From Gammaproteobacteria bacterium (GTDB lineage: Bacteria; Pseudomonadota; Gammaproteobacteria; Steroidobacterales; Woeseiaceae): a stretch of DNA of 56,748 nucleotides. The notes below the pieces were generated by a model. It worked only from the letters and a program-made list of their open reading frames with translations, was not told the origin of the DNA and made no database searches. The translations under genes were made by a program, and so were the position numbers. Location of the stretch: positions 1 to 56,748 of the forward strand of contig JAOUGX010000015.1 of NCBI GenBank assembly GCA_029865385.1. Reading direction: 5' to 3'. Numbering within the stretch: the first letter of the stretch is position 1; each line of letters opens with the position of its first letter. This document shows, piece by piece, positions 1 to 7,454 of the stretch.

Positions 1-251
1 ACGAATTCGGAAAACTTTCCGCCGGGCTGTACGCGAATGCCGATTTCCATCGGCCACTGCCCGGGGACCGAACAGATGCTGTAGGTACGGCGCGTCAGTT
101 TGCCGCCGATAACGGCCTGCACCGGCAAATGCTGGCCCGGCTGAAAGGAGAAATTCGCCTGAAGCTCAACAGGTACCGAGAGCCACAGCCGTACCGAATC
201 AGCAGTTTCGTGTTCCAGTCGCGCAATGGAAAGCTTGTGAAACTGCCTCAT
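1..251 (-). CDS. paaE: Phenylacetyl-CoA epoxidase reductase subunit PaaE (N-terminal part)
   Basis: Only the first 83 codons are in the window; the gene runs off the left edge. The start is the ATG at 251, 16 bases after the paaD stop. The visible part is the start of the FAD-binding beta-barrel of a ferredoxin-NADP-reductase-like protein: residues around 40-65 read FQPGQHLPVQA and then RRTYSICS, the usual RxYS flavin-binding motif. In PaaE a C-terminal plant-type 2Fe-2S domain follows, but it would lie outside the window. PaaE passes electrons from NADPH to the di-iron oxygenase PaaA-PaaC. Its place after paaA-B-C-D makes the assignment safe. Confidence 0.9.
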   Translation of the reverse strand, partial: MRQFHKLSIARLEHETADSVRLWLSVPVELQANFSFQPGQHLPVQAVIGGKLTRRTYSICSVPGQWPMEIGIRVQPGGKFSEF

Positions 252-267
252 CGATCAGAACCGGCGA

Positions 268-777
268 TCAAATGCATTTGAAATACTCGAAAGGTTCCAG
301 GCAGTCACGACACTTGTAGCTGGCTTTGCAGGCGGTCGAGCCGAACTCGCTGACCTGCTCGGTATTACTGCTGGCGCAGCACGGGCAGGCGATTTTCGGT
401 AACGCTCCCAGCAACGAGCGTTTTCCGGCCGAGCCGATCGGCGGCGCAATGCCGTATGCGCGTAATTTCTCGCGTCCCGCTTCGCTGATCCAGTCTGTCG
501 TCCACGGCGGAGACAGCACCCGACGGATCGTAACGTCGGCAATACCCTTGTCCCGCAGACAGGAGACGATGTTCTGTTCAATGACATCGGTCGCCGGACA
601 GCCGGAATAGGTCGGCGCAACGGAGACGCGCACGGCGCCATCGGAAATCTCGACGTCGCGAATCATGCCCAGGTCGACTACGCTGACGACCGGAACTTCC
701 GGGTCGGGCAATTCGGCAAGCCACGCCCAGATGTTTTCCAGACCTGCTGAGTCGCTGGTTTCGACGTATGGCGTCAC
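268..777 (-). CDS. paaD: Phenylacetyl-CoA epoxidase accessory protein PaaD
   Basis: 169 residues. I start at the GTG at 777, four bases after the paaC stop, because the coding pattern begins there (VTPYVETSD). The N-terminal two thirds is a DUF59/MIP18-type domain (LPDPEVPVVSVVDLGMIRD, then TYSGCPATDVIEQ), the fold used in Fe-S cluster assembly factors. The C-terminal end carries four cysteines in two pairs (CPCC and CRDC) that probably bind zinc or iron. PaaD is needed for a working PaaABCE epoxidase and is thought to help mature its metal centres. Length and order match known paa operons. Confidence 0.93.
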   Translation of the reverse strand: MTPYVETSDSAGLENIWAWLAELPDPEVPVVSVVDLGMIRDVEISDGAVRVSVAPTYSGCPATDVIEQNIVSCLRDKGIADVTIRRVLSPPWTTDWISEAGREKLRAYGIAPPIGSAGKRSLLGALPKIACPCCASSNTEQVSEFGSTACKASYKCRDCLEPFEYFKCI

Positions 778-781
778 GGAA

Positions 782-1540
782 TTACCAGCTTGCGCCCGGG
801 AATGCGCGTTGCATGTATTGCATCTCCGCCAGCAAATAACCGAACGGTTCCGTGTGGCGGCCCTCGCGGCCGCCACCATCCATCCATTGATCCTCGGGCA
901 TCTGCAAGGTTGCCTGCTGCAGAATTTTGCCGACATTGTCGTGCCAGGTTCCGGCAATCCGTTGGAGATCGGGCCCGTCGAATGCGCTGTGCATCAGGTC
1001 ATCGATGCCATCACCGTCGAACAGTTCGCCGGTGTAGCGCCAAAAGTTTTGCAGGGAGTCGGCGACGCGTGCATGGCTTTCCTGCGTTCCGTCACCCAGA
1101 CGTACCAGCCAATGGGCCGCGTGACGCAGGTGATACTGAATTTCTTTTTGAGCGCGTGCCGCGATTTCGGCAGTCCCCGGATCGCTGCACGCAGCAAGCG
1201 CCTCCAGTTGCAGAATATAAAAGGAATCAAACAAAACCTGGCGGACAATCGTGTCGCCAAAATGCCCGTTTGGCTGTTCGACGAGCAGGAAATTTTCGAA
1301 CTCTCGCTCGCCCCTGAGAAACGCGATCTCGTCTTCATCGCGTCCGGCGCCTTCGAGTTCGCAGGCACGCGCGTAGAACATGCGCGCCTGCCCCAGGTAG
1401 TCGAGCGCAAAATTCGCGGTGGCAAGCTCTTCTTCGAGTTCCGGTCCGTTTGCAACGAGCTCGCCAAGGCGCTGCGCGAGAATCAGCGCATTATCGCCAA
1501 GCCGGAAAAGGTATTTTGTAAGTGCCTGATGGTTGGTCAC
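782..1540 (-). CDS. paaC: Phenylacetyl-CoA epoxidase structural subunit PaaC
   Basis: 252 residues from a GTG at 1540. All-helical ferritin-like protein of the PaaA/PaaC family, recognised by LGDNALILAQRLGELVANGPELEEE near the start (quoted here in part: LGDNALILAQRL), then DYLGQARMFYARA and the QKEIQYHLRHAAHW segment. PaaC pairs with catalytic PaaA as its non-catalytic partner in the epoxidase that converts phenylacetyl-CoA to the ring 1,2-epoxide. It starts 12 bases after the paaB stop and is followed at four bases by paaD, so the genes are almost certainly co-translated. Confidence 0.95.
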   Translation of the reverse strand: MTNHQALTKYLFRLGDNALILAQRLGELVANGPELEEELATANFALDYLGQARMFYARACELEGAGRDEDEIAFLRGEREFENFLLVEQPNGHFGDTIVRQVLFDSFYILQLEALAACSDPGTAEIAARAQKEIQYHLRHAAHWLVRLGDGTQESHARVADSLQNFWRYTGELFDGDGIDDLMHSAFDGPDLQRIAGTWHDNVGKILQQATLQMPEDQWMDGGGREGRHTEPFGYLLAEMQYMQRAFPGASW

Positions 1541-1552
1541 TGAATATTCCCG

Positions 1553-1840
1553 TCAGAGATTCTCGACGCCGTCGGGAATCTCGTAAAAGGTCGGATGCCG
1601 GTAGATCTTGTCGGCCGCGGGCTCGAAAAAGGCGGACGATTCCGCCGGATCGGAGGCAATGATTTCGCTCGATCGCACGACCCAGATGCTGACCCCCTCG
1701 TTGCGCCGCGTGTAAACATCGCGAGCATGATCCAGCGCCATCTGCGCATCCGCCGCATGCACGCTGCCCGCGTGTCGATGACTCAGTCCGGCCCGAGACC
1801 GAATGAACACTTCGTACAGGGGCCACTCTTTGTTGCTCAC
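1553..1840 (-). CDS. paaB: Phenylacetyl-CoA epoxidase subunit PaaB
   Basis: 95 residues. The start is the GTG at 1840; upstream in-frame codons look non-coding, and a GGGAGAG ribosome binding site lies just before it. Typical PaaB text: NKEWPLYEVFIRSRAGLSHR near the start, AADAQMALDHARDVYTRR in the middle, DKIYRHPTFYEIPDG at the end. PaaB is the small subunit bridging PaaAC heterodimers in the epoxidase complex. It sits 16 bases after the paaA stop, as in other phenylacetate operons. Confidence 0.95.
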   Translation of the reverse strand: MSNKEWPLYEVFIRSRAGLSHRHAGSVHAADAQMALDHARDVYTRRNEGVSIWVVRSSEIIASDPAESSAFFEPAADKIYRHPTFYEIPDGVENL

Positions 1841-1856
1841 TGGCTTTCTCTCCCGG

Positions 1857-2843
1857 TCAGGCCGCTGCTTTACGCCGCTGTTTTTCCGCGTAGGCACGTG
1901 CTGCTTCGCGTACCCACTCACCGTCATTGTGTGCACGCTGGCGTTTCTGCAGCCGCTGCCGGTTGCACGGGCCATTGCCCGCCAGCACATCAAAAAATTC
2001 CTGCCAGTCGATTTCACCAAATTTGTAATGTCCGCTCTCCGCATCGAACTCGAGTTCGTCGTCCGGCACCCGGATACCGAGGAATTCGGCTTGCGGCACG
2101 GTTACGTCGACAAACTTCTGCCGCAGCTCGTCGTTCGTAAATCGTTTGATCTTCCATGCCATCGACTGTGCCGAGTGTTTGGAATCGCTGTCGCCCGGAC
2201 CGAACATCATCAGCGAAGGCCACCACCAGCGATTCAGTGCGTCCTGCGCCATGGCTTTCTGCTCCTCGCTGCCGCGGCTCAGTGACAACATGATTTCGAA
2301 TCCCTGCCGCTGGTGAAAACTTTCTTCCTTGCAGACTCTCACCATGGCACGCGCGTAAGGGCCATAGGAGCATCGGCACAACGGGATCTGATTCATGATC
2401 GCCGCACCATCGACCAGCCAGCCTATCGCACCGATGTCGGCCCAGGTCAGCGTCGGATAATTGAAGATGCTCGAATACTTCGCTTTACCGGAAAGCAGGT
2501 CGTCGACCATCTGGCCGCGTGACGTGCCGAGTGTTTCGGCAGCACTGTAGAGATACAGGCCATGGCCGGCTTCGTCCTGCACCTTGGCGAGCAGAATCGC
2601 CTTTCGACGCAGCGACGGTGCGCGCGTCAGCCAGTTGCCTTCCGGCTGCATGCCGATGATTTCCGAATGCGCGTGCTGCGAGATCTGTCGCACCAGCGTT
2701 CGCCGGTACGCGTCCGGCATCCAGTCCTTGGCCTCGATCTTTTCCTCGGCGTCGATGCGCGCCTGGAAAGCCGCAAGCCGCTCGGCAGTTTCTGCCGTTC
2801 GGCCGGCATCTTCGCCTTTCTGATCAAGACCTTGTGTATACAT
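1857..2843 (-). CDS. paaA: Phenylacetyl-CoA epoxidase catalytic subunit PaaA
   Basis: 328 residues from the ATG at 2843 ([10 protein letters not shown]). Di-iron ferritin-like oxygenase subunit: [19 protein letters not shown] and [18 protein letters not shown] are the two PaaA signature segments, and the E..DEAGH and later [11 protein letters not shown]-type segment ([14 protein letters not shown]) supply the di-iron ligands. It forms the non-aromatic 1,2-epoxide on phenylacetyl-CoA using O2 and electrons from PaaE. It lies 64 bases downstream of the PaaI-like thioesterase on the same strand, so paaX, paaI and paaABCDE look like one transcription unit. Confidence 0.96.
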   Translation of the reverse strand: MYTQGLDQKGEDAGRTAETAERLAAFQARIDAEEKIEAKDWMPDAYRRTLVRQISQHAHSEIIGMQPEGNWLTRAPSLRRKAILLAKVQDEAGHGLYLYSAAETLGTSRGQMVDDLLSGKAKYSSIFNYPTLTWADIGAIGWLVDGAAIMNQIPLCRCSYGPYARAMVRVCKEESFHQRQGFEIMLSLSRGSEEQKAMAQDALNRWWWPSLMMFGPGDSDSKHSAQSMAWKIKRFTNDELRQKFVDVTVPQAEFLGIRVPDDELEFDAESGHYKFGEIDWQEFFDVLAGNGPCNRQRLQKRQRAHNDGEWVREAARAYAEKQRRKAAA

Positions 2844-2907
2844 CGCCTGGCCCCTGCTGCTTTGCGGACCGGTTAATGTGTCACGCTTTTTTCGCTGATT
2901 CAAGCGA

Positions 2908-3345
2908 TTATGTGTCGCTTTTCCGCTCGGAAAGCGGTTCGCCTGTCGCGTGCGCCCTGCCCCGAAACAGCGCAACCGGCTTGCCATGCTGGTTCCGTAC
3001 CTGCACGTCGTAGATGCCGTTGCGCCGGCTCCGGCTCTGCTCCGATGCCACGGCCGTCAGCTGGTCACCTTCAACCGCAGGCCTCAGGAATTCGATGCTG
3101 GCGCCAGCGGCGACGGTCAGGTCGTCGTATGCATTGCAGGCGAACGCAAATGCGGTATCGGCCAGAGTAAAAATGTAACCACCGTGGCACACGTCGAAAC
3201 CGTTCAGCATAGCCTTGACCACGGTCATTTCGGCCGTAACGCTGCCTGGCGCGGTAACCGTCACCCGGATACCGAGGTCTCGCGACGCCCTGTCGTTATC
3301 GTACATGCGATCCGCGCAGCGTCTGGCCCGTTCAAGCTCCGACAT
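2908..3345 (-). CDS. paaI: Hotdog-fold acyl-CoA thioesterase, PaaI type
   Basis: 145 residues; ATG at 3345 preceded by AGGAG at an 8-base spacing. Single hotdog domain with the PaaI signature [20 protein letters not shown] (residues about 48-67) and the conserved [11 protein letters not shown] strand. PaaI thioesterases hydrolyse hydroxyphenylacetyl-CoA and other stalled CoA intermediates, protecting the CoA pool during phenylacetate breakdown. The start overlaps the end of paaX by 14 bases, which suggests translational coupling to the regulator. The assignment to the paa pathway follows from family plus position. Confidence 0.92.
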   Translation of the reverse strand: MSELERARRCADRMYDNDRASRDLGIRVTVTAPGSVTAEMTVVKAMLNGFDVCHGGYIFTLADTAFAFACNAYDDLTVAAGASIEFLRPAVEGDQLTAVASEQSRSRRNGIYDVQVRNQHGKPVALFRGRAHATGEPLSERKSDT

Positions 3346-4282
3346 TTTCGTCACTCCTCTTTTCGAGTCCGCCGAATCGCATGTAGAACTCCGGCGCCGG
3401 CGGCGGCAACGGGCCATCGGCCGTCTCCATCGCCTCCGACATGAACCGGTCCGCCGCTTCGAACACGGCAATGTAGAGATTTCGGCACAGCTGGTATGCG
3501 GCGGTGCCGTGCCACTTCGGCGGCAACAGTTCGGCCGGCAGCAACGGGTCACGCAACAGCACCTTACGGTACTCCTGGATTAACAGCATGCGAATGAGAA
3601 AAGCGGTTCGCGGATCCATTCTCTTGCTCTTCGCAGCGGCCGACAATACCGGGCGAAATTTTCGCACGAAGGTTTCGTAGCGCTGATCGATATCGGCAAG
3701 ATTCCAGTGCTTGTGCACCAGGCCGCGCATGGCTGCTTCCTGCCCGCTGCGGGTCGTTCGACCCTGCATGACAACGAGTTCGTTTTCGCAACCCGTGCGA
3801 TTGAGCGACGCGCCGAGATCGTTCATGTCCGGCGACGGGTGTGCCAGTACGCCCGGCGACACCGTCGCAAAACCGAGCCACAACAGCTCCCTGCGCAACT
3901 TCTCTTTTATGCCGGCGTCGAGTTCCGGTAGCAGGATCAGGCACCAGTCACCGGACCATGCCTGCCTCGGTTCGCCATAGATTCGATGTGTAGCCTGCGA
4001 AAATTTTTTTTCGCCATCGGCGCTCAGACTGTAATAGCTGCGACGGCCCGATTGCTCCACCTCGAACCAGTCATCCTGCGACAAGCGAAATATGGAGGTC
4101 CGAACCAGCCGTTCGCTGATGCCGAAATCCGCCATTACCCGAATCAGGCTGCCGATCCATACGGTACCGCCGCGCGGCGCTATGGCGTCGCCGAACACCG
4201 TCACAATCAAAGAGCCGGCACGCATTGTCGGCTGTGCGCGAAATTCATCCAGCAGTACCCTGGTTGCGGACTCGAGTGTCAT
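3332..4282 (-). CDS. paaX: Phenylacetate degradation transcriptional repressor PaaX
   Basis: 316 residues, the usual PaaX length. The N-terminus is a winged helix-turn-helix (GSLIVTVFGDAIAPRGGTVW, then DFGISERLVRTSIFRLSQDDW), followed by the PaaX central domain (SGDWCLILLPE) and C-terminal domain (RTAFLIRMLLIQEYRKVLLRDPLLPAELLP). PaaX is a GntR-like repressor that releases DNA on binding phenylacetyl-CoA. Here it is the first gene of the minus-strand unit and is divergent from paaZ, so one control region (4283-4412) can regulate both arms. Its 3' end overlaps the thioesterase start. Confidence 0.96.
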   Translation of the reverse strand: MTLESATRVLLDEFRAQPTMRAGSLIVTVFGDAIAPRGGTVWIGSLIRVMADFGISERLVRTSIFRLSQDDWFEVEQSGRRSYYSLSADGEKKFSQATHRIYGEPRQAWSGDWCLILLPELDAGIKEKLRRELLWLGFATVSPGVLAHPSPDMNDLGASLNRTGCENELVVMQGRTTRSGQEAAMRGLVHKHWNLADIDQRYETFVRKFRPVLSAAAKSKRMDPRTAFLIRMLLIQEYRKVLLRDPLLPAELLPPKWHGTAAYQLCRNLYIAVFEAADRFMSEAMETADGPLPPPAPEFYMRFGGLEKRSDENVGA

Positions 4283-4412
4283 GTCGTAATCGGTATCCCG
4301 GATGAATCAGTGCCGCGTGAAGCTACATTGCGATACGAAAATATTCAATTTCTTGAATTAAATGTATCCAGAGATGATGATTGCCCACCGGAGCGTTTGC
4401 AGGAGATCTTGA
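4283..4412. promoter_or_regulatory. Shared paaX/paaZ control region with nested dyad
   Basis: This gap separates the divergent paaX and paaZ genes and is more AT-rich than the flanks. It holds nested inverted repeats with nearly the same centre: ATTCAA at 4343-4348 with TTGAAT at 4353-4358, and further out TACATT at 4324-4329 with AATGTA at 4361-4366 and GATAC at 4332-4336 with GTATC at 4364-4368. The nesting suggests a dimer or tetramer binding site, most simply for PaaX. The dyads are seen in the sequence; the binding protein is inferred. Confidence 0.5.
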
Positions 4413-6467
4413 GTGAAATTGCAGAGTTTTGCGGAAAACCGCTGGCATACCGCTGCCGACGACGGTCGGCCACTGCCCAGCGCGGTCGACGGTTCGACCG
4501 TTGCGACGATCTCCTCGCATGGCCTCGATTTCGAGGCAATGCTGGCGTACGCGCGTCAGGTCGGCGGGCCGAAGCTCCGCTCTTTTACCTTTCACGAACG
4601 CGCCAACATGCTCAAGGCGCTTGCCAAGCACCTTGGCGACCACAAGAAGGAACTGTACGCCCTGTCGACTCGCACCGGCGCAACCCGCGCCGACAGCTGG
4701 ATCGACATCGACGGCGGTATCTCGACGCTTTTCGTGTTCTCCAGCAAAGGCCGGCGCGAGATGCCGAACGACTTCGTGTTCCTCGACGGCTCGCCGGAAA
4801 TGCTGTCGAAGCAAGGCACTTTTGTCGGACAGCACGTGTTCACACCGCGGCTGGGCGTCGCGGTTCTGATCAACGCATTCAATTTTCCCTGCTGGGGCAT
4901 GCTGGAAAAGCTGGCGCCCGCAATGCTCGCCGGCGTCCCGGTCATCATCAAACCCGCGTCTAGTACCGCTTACCTCACGGAGTTGATGGTGCGCCGAATC
5001 ATCGACTCGGAAATCCTGCCCGAGGGATCCCTGCAACTCGTATGTGGCGACCTGGGCAATCTGTTCGAGCATCTCGATTGCCAGGACACGATTGCATTTA
5101 CCGGCTCGAAGAACACCGCCGAGAAGCTTGCCGCGCATCCGCGTGTGGTGTCGGAAACGGTGCGTTTCACCGCAGAGACGGACTCCCTGAACATGTCGAT
5201 ACTCGGACCCGACGCCTCGCCCGGCACGCCGGAGTTCGACCTGTTCATTCGCGAAGTGACGCGCGAGATGATCAGCAAGGCCGGCCAGAAATGCACCGCC
5301 ATTCGCCGCATCATCGCGCCTTCGGAATTTTCGTCGGATCTGGTCAAATCCTTGTCGGCAGAACTCGGCAAGATTCGCATTGGAAATCCCGCGAGTAAGG
5401 ACGTCGACATGGGCGCACTGGCGAGCCAGGGTCAGCGCAATGAAGTGCGTGCCAGAATTTCCGATCTGCGTACCGAAGCCAGCGTGGTCTACGGCAATAG
5501 GGAAGACTTCACGGTAACCGATGCCGACGCGCGCAAGGGCGCGTTCTTCATGCCGACGCTGTTGCACTGCGAGCGACCGCTCGTGGCGCGCGCGGTGCAT
5601 GCGGTCGAAGCTTTTGGTCCGGTCAGCACGGTTCTCCCTTACGACAGCCTCGACGAAGCGATCGAACTTGCACGCCTCGGCGCCGGCAGCCTCGCGGGTT
5701 CCATCGTGACCAATAACAACGACGTGGCGCAAGACCTCGTGATGGGTTGCGCCGCATGGCATGGCCGCATGCTGATCATCAATCGCCATTGCGCGGCCGA
5801 GTCCACAGGTCATGGTTCGCCGTTGCCGCATCTCGTTCACGGCGGGCCGGGCCGGGCCGGCGGTGGTGAGGAACTCGGCGGCATTCGCGCCGTATTGCAC
5901 TACATGCAGAGAACAGCGTTACAGGGCTCGCCCGAAACGCTTGCGCACATTGGCAGGCGCTGGATTCGCGGCGGCATCGAGCGCGATCCGGGCGCGCATC
6001 CTTTCCGCAAGACCTTTGAAGAACTGGAAATCGGCGACACTGTGAATACCGCTTCGCGTGAAGTTACTCTCGACGACATTAATCACTTCGCAGATTTCAC
6101 CGGCGATAAGTTCTACGCCCACATGGACGAGGAGGCTGCACGCAAGAATCCGTTTTTCGACGGACGCGTCGCGCACGGCTACCTTATCGTCTCCTTCGCG
6201 GCCGGCCTGTTCGTCGACCCGGACTTCGGCCCCGTTCTTGCCAACTACGGTGTCGACGAGCTGCGCTTCGCCAAACCGGTCAACTACGGTGACACTCTGA
6301 AAGTGCGACTTACCTGTAAACAAAAGACGCTGCGCGAAGACTCGGGCTACGGCGAGGTGCGCTGGGACACCGAAGTCACCAACCAGCTCGACGAAATGGT
6401 CGCCAGCTACGACGTCCTCACGATGGTCGCGACCCGCGACGAGTGGCAGAAAATCCAGGCTTCATAA
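4413..6467 (+). CDS. paaZ: Bifunctional oxepin-CoA hydrolase / 3-oxo-5,6-dehydrosuberyl-CoA semialdehyde dehydrogenase PaaZ
   Basis: 684 residues from a GTG at 4413, with AGGAG seven bases upstream. Two domains: an aldehyde dehydrogenase (residues about 1-510) and a MaoC-type (R)-hydratase (about 528-684). The dehydrogenase keeps its catalytic Cys294 (GQKCTAIRR) and general base Glu255 (FTAETDS). The hydratase has the DFTGDKFYAHMDEEAA and GRVAHGYL motifs. PaaZ opens the seven-membered oxepin ring and oxidises the reactive aldehyde. Both halves look intact, so this is the full fused form. The remaining genes (paaG, J, F, H, K) are not in the window. Confidence 0.96.
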   Translation: MKLQSFAENRWHTAADDGRPLPSAVDGSTVATISSHGLDFEAMLAYARQVGGPKLRSFTFHERANMLKALAKHLGDHKKELYALSTRTGATRADSWIDIDGGISTLFVFSSKGRREMPNDFVFLDGSPEMLSKQGTFVGQHVFTPRLGVAVLINAFNFPCWGMLEKLAPAMLAGVPVIIKPASSTAYLTELMVRRIIDSEILPEGSLQLVCGDLGNLFEHLDCQDTIAFTGSKNTAEKLAAHPRVVSETVRFTAETDSLNMSILGPDASPGTPEFDLFIREVTREMISKAGQKCTAIRRIIAPSEFSSDLVKSLSAELGKIRIGNPASKDVDMGALASQGQRNEVRARISDLRTEASVVYGNREDFTVTDADARKGAFFMPTLLHCERPLVARAVHAVEAFGPVSTVLPYDSLDEAIELARLGAGSLAGSIVTNNNDVAQDLVMGCAAWHGRMLIINRHCAAESTGHGSPLPHLVHGGPGRAGGGEELGGIRAVLHYMQRTALQGSPETLAHIGRRWIRGGIERDPGAHPFRKTFEELEIGDTVNTASREVTLDDINHFADFTGDKFYAHMDEEAARKNPFFDGRVAHGYLIVSFAAGLFVDPDFGPVLANYGVDELRFAKPVNYGDTLKVRLTCKQKTLREDSGYGEVRWDTEVTNQLDEMVASYDVLTMVATRDEWQKIQAS

Positions 6468-6829
6468 CATCGCACATCAGCGGAGTTTCGCTGTAGGAGC
6501 CTGCATCGCAGGCGACACGAAGAAATCCGTGGCAAACGGCGCCCCACCGGCATGCCCAATTCGCTCGGACAAGGAGAACTCGCTCGGTTGGGCATACCGC
6601 TGTGTCGCCTTGGAACCATCGTGGCACATGCTGATCCAGCGCGCAGAAAGTCGGGCTCCAGCAGTTGGCGCTATCTGTCCATCGCGAAGGTTAAGAATCG
6701 CGATTCAGGTGCTGATTGGAGGCCGTCGCCGCGGCGGGTGTGTGACGAGCGCATCCGAAAATTAAGCGAGGCACATATCCGGCGCGGCGACGGCCATTCG
6801 ATTTCCAAAAACAGATTACAAAAAAAAGA
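6468..6829. other. Intergenic stretch with composite palindromic sequence, no gene
   Basis: No credible gene is seen between the paaZ stop and the end of the Lrp-type gene. The left half is built of inverted repeats: the REP-type palindrome at 6493-6516, then GGCGACAC (6511-6518) mirrored by GTGTCGCC (6602-6609), and ATGCCCAA (about 6551) mirrored by TTGGGCAT (about 6589). The right half, to 6829, has nothing I recognise. Short reading frames here lack family features and ribosome binding sites. Confidence 0.6.
6493..6516 (+). repeat. REP-type palindrome
   Basis: GTAGGAGCCTGC followed by a short centre and GCAGGCGAC. The same element occurs at 54559-54582, 54606-54629 and 54666-54689, about 48 kb away, with only the central bases changed. 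GTAGGAGC-type palindromes are a known class of bacterial REP elements spread by RAYT-type transposases; no such transposase is in the window. Confidence 0.85.
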
Positions 6830-7291
6830 CTAGTCGCGGAACGGCAGCGCGGTGTCGGCTTTTATTTCCTTCAGCACGATGTTGGAGCGAACCTGCGAGA
6901 CTCCGGGCAGGCGAAAGATGAAGTCGTCGAGGAAGCGGTTATAGGCTTCCATGTCCTCGACGACGACGCGCAGATGAAAGTCCGCTTCGCCGCTGGTGGC
7001 GAAGCACTCCAGTACTTCGGGATGCCTCAGAACCTCGCGAATGAAGGTGTCGACGTTTTTTCGCTCGTGACGGGCGAGCGATACGTGCGTCATCGATGAA
7101 AGGCCGAAACCCGCCTTTCGGGCATTGACCTGTACCGCGTAGCGATCGATTACGCCGTCTTCTTCGAGACTCCGCACACGTCGCCAGCAGGCGGAGCTCG
7201 ACATGCCGACCTTGTCGGCCAGTTGCTGCATGGTCAGGCGGCTGTCCTTCTGTAACTCGCGCAGGATGTCGCGATCCTTTCGGCTGAGCAT
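6830..7291 (-). CDS. Lrp/AsnC-family transcriptional regulator
   Basis: 153 residues from the ATG at 7291 (MLSRKDRDILRELQKD). The N-terminal winged helix-turn-helix is clear (LTMQQLADKVGMSSSACWRRV, residues about 18-38). The C-terminal RAM/AsnC ligand domain carries TSGEADFHLRVVVEDMEAYNRFL and a terminal GVSQVRSNIVLKEIK. Proteins of this family sense amino acids. It is divergent from the indolepyruvate ferredoxin oxidoreductase gene, the classic layout for a local regulator of that enzyme. Control by an aromatic amino acid is my inference. Confidence 0.93.
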   Translation of the reverse strand: MLSRKDRDILRELQKDSRLTMQQLADKVGMSSSACWRRVRSLEEDGVIDRYAVQVNARKAGFGLSSMTHVSLARHERKNVDTFIREVLRHPEVLECFATSGEADFHLRVVVEDMEAYNRFLDDFIFRLPGVSQVRSNIVLKEIKADTALPFRD

Positions 7292-7454
7292 CGTTCGTGT
7301 CACTTTTTCATAAAATTCGCAACATTCTACCGATTTTCTGAAATATTTGGTTGTTTTTGTCGATACATAGGCTATCAGCGGGTAAATCTGGTAACCGCTG
7401 ACAGGCGGAATCTGCCAGAATCGGGCGCAGCCGTACGAACTACCAGGACCCGCC
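7292..7454. promoter_or_regulatory. Divergent promoter region between Lrp-type regulator and ior gene
   Basis: 163 bases, AT-richer than the surrounding coding sequence, particularly 7310-7380. It must hold the promoters for both divergent genes and probably the Lrp-type operator. No single box is convincing enough to name. Confidence 0.4.

Noticed and set aside
4323-5900. 525-codon open frame on the minus strand opposite paaZ
   Set aside because: It lies wholly antisense to a strongly conserved gene, has no family features, and is rich in R, A, H and G as expected from the GC-rich complement.
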